A stretch of DNA of 64,000 nt from Saprospiraceae bacterium UBA2329 (GTDB lineage Bacteria; Bacteroidota; Bacteroidia; Chitinophagales; Saprospiraceae). The position numbers and the translations under genes were made by a program. The number at the start of each line of letters is the position of its first letter. Positions within the stretch are counted from its first letter, which is position 1. The notes under the pieces are model-generated. The model was not told the DNA's origin. It saw only the letters and a list, made by a program, of their open reading frames with translations, and did no database searches. Of this stretch, positions 17,851-26,404 are shown in pieces. The stretch covers positions 1 to 64,000 of the forward strand of contig DDUV01000033.1 of the NCBI GenBank assembly GCA_002344975.1. The letters are read 5' to 3'.

Positions 17851-18072
17851 TCAGTACTCGTCGTCGTTGAAGAGGAAGTCCTCTTTGCGCGGATAGTCGG
17901 GCCAGATGTCTTCAATGCCCTCGTAAATTTCGTCCTCGTCTTCCATTTCCTGAAGGTTTTCAATAACCTCAACAGGGGCGCCCGAACGGATGGCATAGTC
18001 AATAAGTTCATCGCGCGTTGCGGGCCAGGGAGCATCTTCCAAGTGATATGCCAGGTCCAATGTCCAGTACAT
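17851..18072 (-). CDS. DUF2795 family small acidic protein
   Basis: A 73-aa protein (MYWTLDLAYHLEDAPWPATR at the N-terminus; APVEVIENLQEMEDEDEIY in the middle; C-terminal WPDYPRKEDFLFNDDEY). This family is strongly conserved and nearly universal in Bacteroidota, where it is a single-copy monocistronic gene; its function is unknown. It is highly acidic and lacks membrane or secretion signals. A strong intrinsic terminator follows. Confidence 0.85.
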   Translation of the reverse strand: MYWTLDLAYHLEDAPWPATRDELIDYAIRSGAPVEVIENLQEMEDEDEIYEGIEDIWPDYPRKEDFLFNDDEY

Positions 18073-18195
18073 GGTAATTAAGATTTTACAGTTACTTCTG
18101 ATAGATGTTGTGAAAAAGTGTGCGAATAACGAAATTCCAAAGCAAACGTTACAAAACTTGTCTGCATTTTTTTAAAAAAAATTCAATGTACCTCA

Positions 18196-19380
18196 TCAGA
18201 GGCGGGCGGCAATCACCACATAAGACTGATTTTCATAGCCTTGTGGCCAAACGCCTAATTCGGTTGATTGTACCGGGCCGGTGGGGTCGCATATTCCATA
18301 TCGGCGGCCAAGATAAGTGACGGCGGCGCTTGAGTCCCAGTCCCCCCCTACCCCGATGGTAATGTGATCCTGAAAAGCAATGACGATGACAGGCAGTTGC
18401 AAGACCTCTTTCACCAGATAAGCAAACAATACCGCGCGATCTTCGCAATCTGAGTATCGGTAATGAAACACCTCGTCGGGGGTCATCGGGCGGCTCCTGC
18501 CATACGCTTTCATATCATCTTGATAATCAAATGAAGACCGCGTAAATGCCGCTATGATTTCCAATGCCTTTCGAGTAGATTTGCCCTCGGTGATGCGCCT
18601 GAGCTGCGGCAAAAGGGAAGCACTCAAAGTCCTTGAAACCGGCATATTGAAATAATCGGCCTCCGACAATACCGGTTGATGAGCCAGCGTGAGCACCCAG
18701 GCGAGATCGTACTGAACGGATAGTTGATACAGCGTGTCGCCGGTTCTGATGTCTAACTTCTTTTCGGCAAAAGCAGGTTTTAAAACGGGGGCCTCCTCCC
18801 AGCGAAACGACAATGACCTGCCGCCGGGCATAGCGTCGAAAGCAAGCAGGTAAACGCGCTCCGCCTCTACCGGATAACGAAGCGGAAAAGGAATGTGATA
18901 GTACGACTGCCGGCGACTCTCGATCATCGGCAAACCGAAAACCTCCTCTTCGGAACGCAAATACAAAAAGGCTTTTTCCTCATTGTAGCCCAAACGGGTA
19001 TCAAAACCGGCATGAGACATCAGAAACCAGACCATCAGCTCCCGGTCAAACGCTCTTTGTTTTTCAAAAATGGCGTCCACACTGGAGCGCACAAGTGTAT
19101 AAAACATCCAATCATTGAGGCGAAGGCTGTCTTTTTTGTCTTCCAAATCGCTCAGCAATACGGCATAATCGCTTTCCAATAAATGGTGGTAAGCATCCAT
19201 GATTCCGGTTTCATCGGGCCGGGTAGGTGTAGCCTGCTTCATGCGCAAACTGTATTGGACCTCCAATGTGCCCATGCCGAACGGAACCGACGCAACCGAT
19301 TGCATCTCCTCGCCGGCCATGCAGAAGACACGGTTCAGAAAAATCCAGAACAGCAGCAACAAGGAAGCTACTCTTTTCAT
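18196..19380 (-). CDS. Exported transglutaminase-like cysteine-peptidase-fold protein
   Basis: A 394-aa protein with a signal peptide (about 1-21). The C-terminal ~150 residues carry a transglutaminase-like catalytic triad: Cys in YSDCEDRAVLFAYL, His in FQDHITIGVGG, and Asp in YGICDPTGP. A region around residues 210-225 (DIRTGDTLYQLSVQYDLAWV) resembles a degenerate LysM-like segment. The fold is used by peptidases and peptidoglycan-acting enzymes, so a periplasmic hydrolase is plausible; substrate unknown. It lies just downstream of rseP on the same strand. Confidence 0.72.
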   Translation of the reverse strand: MKRVASLLLLFWIFLNRVFCMAGEEMQSVASVPFGMGTLEVQYSLRMKQATPTRPDETGIMDAYHHLLESDYAVLLSDLEDKKDSLRLNDWMFYTLVRSSVDAIFEKQRAFDRELMVWFLMSHAGFDTRLGYNEEKAFLYLRSEEEVFGLPMIESRRQSYYHIPFPLRYPVEAERVYLLAFDAMPGGRSLSFRWEEAPVLKPAFAEKKLDIRTGDTLYQLSVQYDLAWVLTLAHQPVLSEADYFNMPVSRTLSASLLPQLRRITEGKSTRKALEIIAAFTRSSFDYQDDMKAYGRSRPMTPDEVFHYRYSDCEDRAVLFAYLVKEVLQLPVIVIAFQDHITIGVGGDWDSSAAVTYLGRRYGICDPTGPVQSTELGVWPQGYENQSYVVIAARL

Positions 19381-19401
19381 AATGACTTACCAATGAGTTG
19401 T

Positions 19402-20766
19402 TTATCTCGAACAGCCGCGCAGCACATCCAATCCGTTGGCCCACAACATCAATGCAATGAGGATGAAAAATCCGATGGTACCGGCCCATTCCATGAACTT
19501 GTCGCTGGGCTTCCGACCGGTAACCATTTCAAACAGCAGAAACATGACATAACCGCCGTCAAGAGCTGGAATGGGCAGCAGGTTCATAAACGCCAGAATG
19601 ATGGACAAGGCTGCCGTCATGCTCCAGAAGCGCTCCCACAGCCATTCAGAACCGAACATCTGGCCGATGGAAGCGAAACCGCCCAAGCTGTCGCTGGCTT
19701 TGATCTTGCCTTTGAACATCTGCCCGAATGCCTTGAGTTGCACCGTGAGGAAATCAACGCCTTTCACAAAACCGGCGGGCAGGGCCTGCAACAGCGAGTA
19801 GTCTTTTCTTTGCAGCTCGAAAAACTCGCCGGGGCCTTTGGGATAAATGCCGGCCTTGCCCTCCTCGGTGAGTTTCAGGGCAAAAGAAAGCGTGTCTGTT
19901 TTGTTGCGCAATACTTTGACGCTCACGTCTTTGTTCGGATTTTTGGACGCCAGCCGCTGGAAATCCTGAAAATAGGGCGTAGCAATGTCGTTGTATCCAA
20001 TGATCTGATCGCCGACTTTGATGCCGACTTTTTCAGCAGGTGAGCCTTTGTGCAACTCGCCGGCTATAAAAGGCAAACGAACCCCAAACAAAACCTTGTC
20101 TTTATTCTCATGGGCGGCCAATTCCTTAGTGAAATCAGCCGGCACGTTGATAACCACATTCTGACCGGCTCTTTCCACCGTCAGCCGATCTACGTTTTCA
20201 ATGATGATGGCGCGTTTGACGAGCGGTTCGCTGAATTTTACGAACGGCTGCTCGCCTACCATCAGTATTTTATCGCCGTCCTGAAGACCTATTTTCTGCC
20301 CCAGAGAATCCGCGTAAATGCCATATTCTACATTCTTGGCGGGCAGAAACTCCTCGCCCCAATAGGCCAGCACTCCGGCATAAATGAGGCCGCCGAGCAG
20401 GAAGTTGACGATGACGCCGCCGAGCATGATGATGAGGCGTTGCCAGGCCGGTTTGGTGCGAAATTCCCAGGGTTGCGGCGGCTGATCGAGGAAGGCCGTG
20501 TCGTTGCTTTCGTCAATCATACCGGCAATTTTTACATAGCCGCCCAGCGGAAACCAGCCGATGCCGTATTCTGTATCGCCGATTTTTTTCTTCCAAAGCG
20601 CAAAGTTGAGGACGTTGGCCAAGGGGAAAAGAAAGTCGAAAAAGAGGTAAAATTTCTCCACCCTGGTTTTGAACCAGCGAGCCGTCATAAAATGGCCCAT
20701 TTCGTGCAGGGTAATAAGGATGGAAAGGCTGAGCAGCAACTGCCCGATCATAATCAATATCTTCAT
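19402..20766 (-). CDS. rseP: Site-2 intramembrane zinc protease RseP
   Basis: A 454-aa polytopic inner-membrane metalloprotease. HEMGH (about 21-25, within ITLHEMGHFMTARW) provides two zinc ligands and the catalytic Glu. NLLPIPALDGGYVMF near residue 405 holds the third zinc ligand (LDGG). PDZ-like segments lie in between (IGLQDGDKILMVG; KVGIKVGDQIIGYND). RseP-type proteases cleave anti-sigma factors or signal-peptide remnants within the membrane. A TACCTTTG promoter core lies at 20795-20802. Confidence 0.9.
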   Translation of the reverse strand: MKILIMIGQLLLSLSILITLHEMGHFMTARWFKTRVEKFYLFFDFLFPLANVLNFALWKKKIGDTEYGIGWFPLGGYVKIAGMIDESNDTAFLDQPPQPWEFRTKPAWQRLIIMLGGVIVNFLLGGLIYAGVLAYWGEEFLPAKNVEYGIYADSLGQKIGLQDGDKILMVGEQPFVKFSEPLVKRAIIIENVDRLTVERAGQNVVINVPADFTKELAAHENKDKVLFGVRLPFIAGELHKGSPAEKVGIKVGDQIIGYNDIATPYFQDFQRLASKNPNKDVSVKVLRNKTDTLSFALKLTEEGKAGIYPKGPGEFFELQRKDYSLLQALPAGFVKGVDFLTVQLKAFGQMFKGKIKASDSLGGFASIGQMFGSEWLWERFWSMTAALSIILAFMNLLPIPALDGGYVMFLLFEMVTGRKPSDKFMEWAGTIGFFILIALMLWANGLDVLRGCSR

Positions 20767-20794
20767 ACGAATTTGTGCTTGTCGTTAAGGAGGG

Positions 20795-20802
20795 CAAAGG
20801 TA
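20795..20802 (-). promoter_or_regulatory. Predicted promoter core (TACCTTTG) for rseP
   Basis: Matches TAnnTTTG, 29 bases upstream of the rseP ATG. A near-match, CACCTTTG, occurs on the opposite strand at 20833-20840, five bases before the divergent rsmE start. Confidence 0.5.
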
Positions 20803-20844
20803 CATTCATTTGTGCAATTCTGCGGCATTCTGCACCTTTGCGGC

Positions 20845-21558
20845 ATGTATCTCTTTTATACCCATGATATTCGCGGGCAAATGGCCTTTCTCGATGAGGA
20901 AGAGGCCCGGCATTGCGCGCAGGTGCTGCGCCACAAGGTGGGCGATGTAGTGCATTGTACCGACGGGCAAGGCGCGCTCCTCGAAGGGCGGATTGTCGAG
21001 TTGAATAAAAAAGGCTGCACGCTCCACATCGAAAAAGAGAAAAAGACGCCATTGGAACGCTCCTGGCGACTACAGCTCGCTATGGCCCCCACCAAAAATG
21101 CCGACCGCACGGAATGGCTCATCGAAAAAGCCGTAGAAATTGGTTTAGACTCTTTTACGCCAATATGGTGCGAGCGCTCGGAGCGCAAAAATCTGCGCAT
21201 GGACCGGCTGGAAAAAATCGCCCTCTCGGCCATGAAACAGTCGCTTTCCCTGTGGCTGCCGCGCTTAGAGACGCCACGGAGTTTTACCGATTTCACGGGG
21301 GCGCAAACCGGAGGCAGGGCGCAGTTGTTTATCGCCCATTGCATGGAAGATGCAGATAAGATGCTGCTGCAACACAAGTGCGCGCGCCAACGGGACGTTT
21401 GTATCCTCATTGGCCCGGAAGGCGATTTCAGCCCGGCAGAAGTGCAGGCAGCCCTGCAAGCCGGTTTCGAGCCGGTGAGCCTCGGCACGCAGCGACTTCG
21501 CACCGAAACGGCGGCACTGAGTTCTTGTCTGACCATTCATTTTATTAATAACCAATAA
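20845..21558 (+). CDS. rsmE: 16S rRNA (uracil1498-N3)-methyltransferase RsmE
   Basis: A 237-aa SPOUT methyltransferase. An N-terminal PUA-like domain (EEEARHCAQVLRHKVGDVV) precedes the C-terminal knotted domain with KNADRTEWLIEKAVEIG, ILIGPEGDFSPAEV and LGTQRLRTETAAL, which bind S-adenosylmethionine. It methylates U1498 in the decoding region of 16S rRNA. The start is the ATG at 20845; the frame stays open for 265 more codons upstream, but that part is antisense to rseP and not conserved. Confidence 0.92.
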   Translation: MYLFYTHDIRGQMAFLDEEEARHCAQVLRHKVGDVVHCTDGQGALLEGRIVELNKKGCTLHIEKEKKTPLERSWRLQLAMAPTKNADRTEWLIEKAVEIGLDSFTPIWCERSERKNLRMDRLEKIALSAMKQSLSLWLPRLETPRSFTDFTGAQTGGRAQLFIAHCMEDADKMLLQHKCARQRDVCILIGPEGDFSPAEVQAALQAGFEPVSLGTQRLRTETAALSSCLTIHFINNQ

Positions 21559-21561
21559 GTT

Positions 21562-22224
21562 ATGATGCGCTATATCGCTCTGTTGTTCGTTTTTTTCTTT
21601 CTGTCTTTTGCCCCTGCACAGCGTCCGCCGGGCGGACTCAAACTGGCCCTGCTCAAGTACAATGGCGGCGGCGACTGGTATGCCGTGGTGGATGCGCTCC
21701 AGAATTTCGCCAAATTTTGTAATGACAATTTAGGCACCAATTTCGATACAGAATATGCCACGGTGGATGTGGGCAGCCCGGATATTTTCAATCATCCTTT
21801 CTTGTTTATGACAGGACACGGCAACATCGTTTTGTCTGATGCCGATGCTGAAAATTTGCGCACTTATCTGATGGGCGGCGGTTTCCTGTTTGTGGACGAC
21901 GACTATGGAATGGAGCCGTATTTTAAGGTGGCGGCGAAAAAATTATTCCCCGACCGGGAGTTGGTCGAATTGCCTTTCGAGCATCCCATTTACCGGCAGA
22001 AATACGAATTTAAAAAGGGATTGCCCAAAATTCACGAACACGACGGCAAACCGCCGAGGGGCTATGGCATTTTTCACGAAGGCAGGTTGGTCTTGTTTTT
22101 CGGGGTTGAATCCAACATCAGCGACGGCTGGGAATCCAGAGAAGTACACCGTACACCGGAGGAACTGCGCCAACAATCGCTGCGCATGGGCGCCAATATT
22201 GTGCAGTTTGCGTTCAAGCAGTAA
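21562..22224 (+). CDS. Exported DUF4159 protein
   Basis: A 220-aa protein with a signal peptide ending near FAPAQ. The DUF4159 domain shows a flavodoxin/glutamine-amidotransferase-like fold pattern: LALLKYNGGGDWYAVVDAL, PFLFMTGHGNIVLSD, LMGGGFLFVDDDYG, LPFEHPIY, and a final GYGIFHEGRLVLFFG. Family function is unknown; it often occurs with MoxR/VWA gene sets, though here a VWA gene is only a few genes away. It starts three bases after the rsmE stop. Confidence 0.82.
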   Translation: MMRYIALLFVFFFLSFAPAQRPPGGLKLALLKYNGGGDWYAVVDALQNFAKFCNDNLGTNFDTEYATVDVGSPDIFNHPFLFMTGHGNIVLSDADAENLRTYLMGGGFLFVDDDYGMEPYFKVAAKKLFPDRELVELPFEHPIYRQKYEFKKGLPKIHEHDGKPPRGYGIFHEGRLVLFFGVESNISDGWESREVHRTPEELRQQSLRMGANIVQFAFKQ

Positions 22225-22234
22225 GTTTCACCAA

Positions 22235-22450
22235 CTACTTCCAGACTACTTTCTCATTGTCCTTGATGTATCGCCGGACATTGAGCCAGAATGCTGCAAA
22301 CAGGTAAACCAAAATAGGCGATCCCAAAGCCGCGAAGGTGAGATAAATAAAGTACATCCGCACTCTGGCTGAGGCAATCCCCATGCGCTCTCCGAGGTAG
22401 CTGCATACTCCGAAAGCCGAACGTTCCAACAGGTATTTAACGGAAGGCAT
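22235..22450 (-). CDS. PspC domain protein
   Basis: A 71-aa protein consisting of one PspC domain (FGVCSYLGERMGIASARVRM, then the membrane helix YFIYLTFAALGSPILVYLF). PspC proteins sense envelope stress in the inner membrane in the phage-shock response; stand-alone short forms are common in Bacteroidota. It converges with the DUF4159 gene, ten bases between stops. Confidence 0.85.
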   Translation of the reverse strand: MPSVKYLLERSAFGVCSYLGERMGIASARVRMYFIYLTFAALGSPILVYLFAAFWLNVRRYIKDNEKVVWK

Positions 22451-22629
22451 AGGCCAGATTTTTTTGGGTTAAATTCCAGCACAACAACGGGCCGGCAGGT
22501 TTTGTTGTAAATTGTTCTGTATCGGACAGATAAAGGTCTTATGTAGTGATGCAGGCGTTCGCACTGTTCATCTCCATTGTGGCAGCCGAAGGTACTGGGG
22601 CGTTTGATGCGCAGCAGGCTATAGATGAA
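22451..22629. other. Intergenic stretch without recognised features
   Basis: Between the PspC gene and the decayed Rpn fragment. Frames are open in places, but no recognisable protein, repeat or terminator was seen. Together with the fragments at 22630-22880 it appears to be degraded accessory DNA. Confidence 0.4.
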
Positions 22630-22770
22630 TTACTCCAAAACGCTCAGTTCCTCCTCTGACAGCCCTGTTTCAAGCACAGCATCTTTGACGGACAGCACCT
22701 TGCGCGCCAGTTTGTCGTTGGACATCAGGTACTTAAAGGCGTGGTCGTATAGCGGATTGGCGATTTTCAT
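22630..22770 (-). pseudogene. Internally deleted Rpn-family nuclease remnant (46 codons)
   Basis: Read on the minus strand, an intact ATG-to-TAA frame of 46 codons begins MKIANPLYDHAFKYLM, the canonical N-terminus of Rpn/PD-(D/E)XK transposase-like nucleases. After about 27 residues it jumps directly to SVKDAVLETGLSEEELSVLE, the canonical C-terminus also seen at 2-274. The ~250 residues in between, including the nuclease core, are missing. The join falls at TGTCCGTC, a word also present at the equivalent place in the gene at 2-274, consistent with deletion between short direct repeats. Too small to be an active nuclease. Confidence 0.75.
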
Positions 22771-22880
22771 CAGGCAAAGTTACTGTATTGTACGCGAAAA
22801 ACAACGCGGCCGTCGCCAAAGTTGTAGGCTTCCGGCAAGTCGTTTTTGAACTCTAAGCCGCCGAGGTAGTGGCGTTTTTT
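22770..22880 (-). pseudogene. RHS-repeat-core fragment
   Basis: On the minus strand a 33-codon frame reads HYLGGLEFKNDLPEAYNFGD and continues GRVVFRVQYS to a TGA. This resembles the YLGGIEY...EGR segment of the RHS/YD-repeat-associated core domain. An upstream in-frame TAG and an eight-base homopolymer end the similarity. The TGA overlaps the ATG of the Rpn remnant (TGATG). Interpreted as the leftover end of a large RHS-type polymorphic protein gene. Confidence 0.5.
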
Positions 22881-22954
22881 TTCCTACGGGTAGCTCGCGG
22901 CGGAGATTGGAGCAGTGGTGGGTCGTCTCCAAACCATGAGCTGCTCAAAAGGAA

Positions 22955-24247
22955 TTACACCACCTCCGCCACCACAAAAATACTTCCCCCCACAAAAATC
23001 AGGTCATCGGGAGTTGCATTTCGCTTGGCAGCACGCAGGGCATTTTTTACAGAGGAATACAAACGGCCCTGCAAGTTCATTTCGGCGGCTTTTTTTTGCA
23101 GTTCTCCGCTATCCAATCCTCTGGGTATGTTGGCTTTGCAAAAATAATAGCGGGCATCCGGCGGCAGCAATCCGAGCATGGTGCTGATGTCTTTGTCTTT
23201 GACTACGCCAAACACAATATGAAGCCGCTTATACTGCATTTTAGACAACTCCGCCACTACGCCTTTCAAGCCATGTTCGTTGTGGGCGCTGTCGCAGAGG
23301 ACTAAGGGGTTTTGTCCGATGGCATCCCAGCGCCCGAGAAAACCTGTCAGAGATTTCAGCCGGCTCAACCCGGAGCGAACGTGTGTTTCCGTGATGGAGA
23401 ATTGCGGAGCCAGTATTTCAACGGCCTGCAAGACAGTTTGAATATTCTTTGTTTGAAAATCACCGGAGAGCTGTACTTCCAATGCCAGGTAGAGCAGCTT
23501 TTGTTCTTGAAAAATATCAAAAACAGTGTGCAGCACATCGCCCGAACACCGAGCGGCTCGATACCTTTCATCGGCAAAAACGAGTTCAGAACCCTGATGC
23601 TCAGCGGTTTGCCTGAATACAGGTGCGGTTTCGGGGTGACTTTCTCCTATAACCACCGGAATGCCGGCTTTGATGATGCCCGCTTTTTCGGCAGCGATCA
23701 AGGGCAGGGTGTTTCCCAAAAACTCTGTGTGATCGAAGCCTATATTGGTAATGACCGAGAGTACAGGCTCTACGATATTGGTAGAATCCAGCCTGCCTCC
23801 CAAGCCGGTTTCTATGACGGCGACGTCCACCTTTTCGGAAGAAAAGTAGTCGAATGCCAGCGCCGTGGAGAGTTCAAAAAAAGAGGGCTGCACTGCATCT
23901 ATGACAGGGCGAACGCGACGAACAAAATCCACCACAAAGGCTTTGGAGACGTACTGCCCGTTGATGCGCGCCCGCTCCCGAAAGTCCCGGTAGTGCGGCG
24001 ACACGCAAAGCCCGGTTTTCAGTCCGGCTGCCTGTAGAATAGCGCTCAACATAAAAGATACGGAGCCTTTGCCGTTGGTACCGGCCACATGGATGAGTGG
24101 GTAGTTGCGCTGCGGATGCCCCAGCGCTTCGCACAGCGCTGTGATATTGGTAAGGTCTTTTTTGTAGGCCGGCGCCCCAATGCGTTGAAACATGGGTAAT
24201 TGGCTGAATAAAAAATCCAGCGTTTCTTGGTAGGAAATCTTGCGCAT
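22955..24247 (-). CDS. folC: Folylpolyglutamate/dihydrofolate synthase FolC
   Basis: A 430-aa Mur-ligase-family enzyme. The P-loop HVAGTNGKGSVSFML (about 53-67), DVAVIETGLGGRLDSTN (about 140-156), NIGFDHTEFLGNT (about 167-179) and the C-terminal domain CDSAHNEHGLKGV are diagnostic. It adds glutamate to (dihydro)folate in the cytoplasm. Length fits the family. Confidence 0.92.
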   Translation of the reverse strand: MRKISYQETLDFLFSQLPMFQRIGAPAYKKDLTNITALCEALGHPQRNYPLIHVAGTNGKGSVSFMLSAILQAAGLKTGLCVSPHYRDFRERARINGQYVSKAFVVDFVRRVRPVIDAVQPSFFELSTALAFDYFSSEKVDVAVIETGLGGRLDSTNIVEPVLSVITNIGFDHTEFLGNTLPLIAAEKAGIIKAGIPVVIGESHPETAPVFRQTAEHQGSELVFADERYRAARCSGDVLHTVFDIFQEQKLLYLALEVQLSGDFQTKNIQTVLQAVEILAPQFSITETHVRSGLSRLKSLTGFLGRWDAIGQNPLVLCDSAHNEHGLKGVVAELSKMQYKRLHIVFGVVKDKDISTMLGLLPPDARYYFCKANIPRGLDSGELQKKAAEMNLQGRLYSSVKNALRAAKRNATPDDLIFVGGSIFVVAEVV

Positions 24248-24343
24248 GTGATGATCTGAAATAAAATTGAAGGCAAAAGAAGATATAAATCAAATCCGGT
24301 GACTAATTTCGTGCCTTGATTTCATCACAAAAACCAAAAAATC

Positions 24344-24829
24344 ATGAAAAGATTACTTTTAACAGTCTCAGTCATTGCTGTAATGGCAGCCTTCGGTTCT
24401 CTTTATGGGCAGAGCTACAAGTCTGCTATAGGCGCTCGTTTGGGCGTGCCGTTTGCCGCATCGTACAAAACGTTTATCTCTGAGCCGGGAGCTATTGAAA
24501 TTTTCGCTGGATTTCGGGGGTACTCCGGATATAGCTGGGTGAGCGCCAACGCAGCTTATCAGCACCATTTCCCCATAGGCAGCGTCGAAAACCTCTCTTG
24601 GTATGCCGGCGCCGGCGCCGGTGTTCAATTCTGGAATTGGAAGAATTCTGCATTGGATGATTCCAACACCAGCATCAGTATCATGGGCGTTATCGGATTG
24701 GACTACAAGTTCTCAGAAATTCCTCTCAACTTAAGCGTTGACTGGATGCCTACCTACTTTTTGGGAGGCTTCATTGGCGGATTTGGGGGTGGATATGGTT
24801 CACTTTCAGCTCGTTATGTTCTGAAGTAA
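24344..24829 (+). CDS. Exported small beta-barrel protein
   Basis: A 161-aa protein with a signal peptide (about 1-22, ending LYGQ). The mature part alternates polar and hydrophobic residues with Gly/aromatic turns (SAIGARLGVPFAASYKTF; WYAGAGAGVQFWNW; VDWMPTYFLGGFIGGFGGGY) and ends in YVLK, consistent with an 8-stranded outer-membrane barrel. Function unknown. An intrinsic terminator follows. Confidence 0.65.
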   Translation: MKRLLLTVSVIAVMAAFGSLYGQSYKSAIGARLGVPFAASYKTFISEPGAIEIFAGFRGYSGYSWVSANAAYQHHFPIGSVENLSWYAGAGAGVQFWNWKNSALDDSNTSISIMGVIGLDYKFSEIPLNLSVDWMPTYFLGGFIGGFGGGYGSLSARYVLK

Positions 24830-24851
24830 ATTCCAAATTTCATAACGCAAT

Positions 24852-24896
24852 CAAAATGGCTTTAGCGCTTCATTGCGTTGGAGCCATTTTGTTTTT
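24852..24896 (+). terminator. Intrinsic terminator after the beta-barrel gene
   Basis: CAAAATGGCT (24852-24861) pairs with AGCCATTTTG (24882-24891), followed by TTTTT. It lies 23 bases after the stop and between converging genes. Confidence 0.75.
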
Positions 24897-24902
24897 AGAG
24901 GA

Positions 24903-26006
24903 TCACCTGTTTCTTCTTGCCTTGTTGTTTTTATAATCCATAAAAATGAAATCGCCCAGGCCATTGAGGCTGCTGTAAAAAGCCTTACCGTTGTTGGCGC
25001 GGGTAAACTGATCTACAAAATTCATCAGGTAGGGATCGCGGGCAATCATAAAGGTGGTGACCGGAATCTGGAGCTTGCGGCAGCGCATGGCTAAGCTGAG
25101 CGTGCGGTTGACGATGGTGCGGTCCAATCCAAAACTGTTCTGGTAATATTTCTTGCCTCGTTTGATACAGGTGGGCTTCCCATCGGTGATCATAAATATT
25201 TGCTTGTTGGGATTCTTGCGCTTTTTGAGGATATCCATCGCCAATTCCAAACCGGCGACGGTATTGGTGTGGTAAGGCCCTACCTCCAGATACGGCAGGT
25301 CTTTGATTTCGATCTGCCAGGCATCGTTGCCGAAAACGATCACATCCAGGGTGTCTTTGGGATAGCGGGTGGTGATGAGTTCCGACAAAGCCATAGCCAC
25401 TTTTTTGGCTGGCGTAATGCGGTCTTCGCCGTAGAGAATCATGGAGTGCGAGATGTCAATCATCAGCACGGTGCTCATTTGGGCCTGATAGAAGGTTTCC
25501 TTTACTTCAAGGTCTTCCATGGAGAGCCTGAACTCGTCTATGCCGTGATTGATCTGTGCATTGCGCAGCGATTCGGAGACGGCCAAGTGTTCCAATGGAT
25601 CGCCAAACTCAAATGGACGTAGTTCGGAGGTGTGTTCATCGCCGCGGCCGTACCTGCGGGTGTTGTGGTTACCGGATTTGGATTTTTTCAATTGGCCGAA
25701 AACGTCTTCCAATGCTTTGCGACGAAGCGCCAGTTCCAACTTGGAGGAAGGTACAAAACCCGGGAATCCCTCTACCCCACCCTCTTGTTGGATATAGCCC
25801 TTGTCTATCAAGTCTTGGATGAAATCGGCCATTCCATAATTGTCGTCCGTCAGGTTGTACTCTTTGTCCAATTCGGTGAGCCAAGCCAGCGCCTCCGACA
25901 CACTGCCCGATGTATGAATCAGCAGTTCCTGAAACAACTTGAAAAGCCTGTCGAAGGTGCTTCCTTCTTCGTCGGGCGTGTAGGCCGAAAATTTCCATCC
26001 GATCAT
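24903..26006 (-). CDS. von Willebrand factor A (VWA) domain protein
   Basis: A 367-aa cytoplasmic protein. The C-terminal VWA domain has a MIDAS motif (MIDISHSM), a conserved TNTVAGLELAM Thr loop, and IFMITDGKPT. The N-terminal 150 residues are helical (LIDKGYIQQEGGV; ALRRKALEDVFGQLKK). The layout resembles VWA partners of MoxR/magnesium-chelatase-like AAA ATPases, but no such ATPase is beside it in this window. Role unknown. Confidence 0.8.
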   Translation of the reverse strand: MIGWKFSAYTPDEEGSTFDRLFKLFQELLIHTSGSVSEALAWLTELDKEYNLTDDNYGMADFIQDLIDKGYIQQEGGVEGFPGFVPSSKLELALRRKALEDVFGQLKKSKSGNHNTRRYGRGDEHTSELRPFEFGDPLEHLAVSESLRNAQINHGIDEFRLSMEDLEVKETFYQAQMSTVLMIDISHSMILYGEDRITPAKKVAMALSELITTRYPKDTLDVIVFGNDAWQIEIKDLPYLEVGPYHTNTVAGLELAMDILKKRKNPNKQIFMITDGKPTCIKRGKKYYQNSFGLDRTIVNRTLSLAMRCRKLQIPVTTFMIARDPYLMNFVDQFTRANNGKAFYSSLNGLGDFIFMDYKNNKARRNR

Positions 26007-26404
26007 AGGCTGAATTGTTGCTCCCGATTCCTTACGTCATCGAGTTGTTTTTATACAATGCACTGATTATCAATAAAAAGCATGATTTAAATTATGCGTT
26101 TCAGTCACTAATAATGCGGATGAGCACTTGTTGGTTCACGACCTTAGAGGGATTTTTTGCTGTAATAACTTTTTCTTGTCAGAAATTTACGTCTGAGTAA
26201 AAGATTTTTATCTTTATTTTTTTGCACACATTGCAACTACCGCGCGTAGCACCCGTCGCCGGCACACGCGCGTTGCGTGAGGGGGCCGAAGGTAGTGACG
26301 ACGAAGGAGGAGCGACTGAGGCGCCCGACGGTGGCGCAGCGGCCTGCCGGTACTGGGGAAGAGGCCGCCGGCGCTACCGGCACGCCCTGAAAATCGTTGG
26401 AATG
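26007..26404. other. Non-coding stretch: AT-rich half and GC-rich structured half
   Basis: 26007-26220 is AT-rich and upstream of the VWA gene, so it probably holds its promoter, but no clear TAnnTTTG core was found. 26230-26390 is abruptly GC-rich with several inverted repeats, e.g. TGCCGGTA (26345-26352) with TACCGGCA (26375-26382). No convincing ORF or RNA family recognised. Confidence 0.5.

Noticed and set aside
20050..20844. 265-codon N-terminal extension of the rsmE frame
   Set aside because: It is antisense to rseP, and RsmE homologues start at the ATG at 20845.
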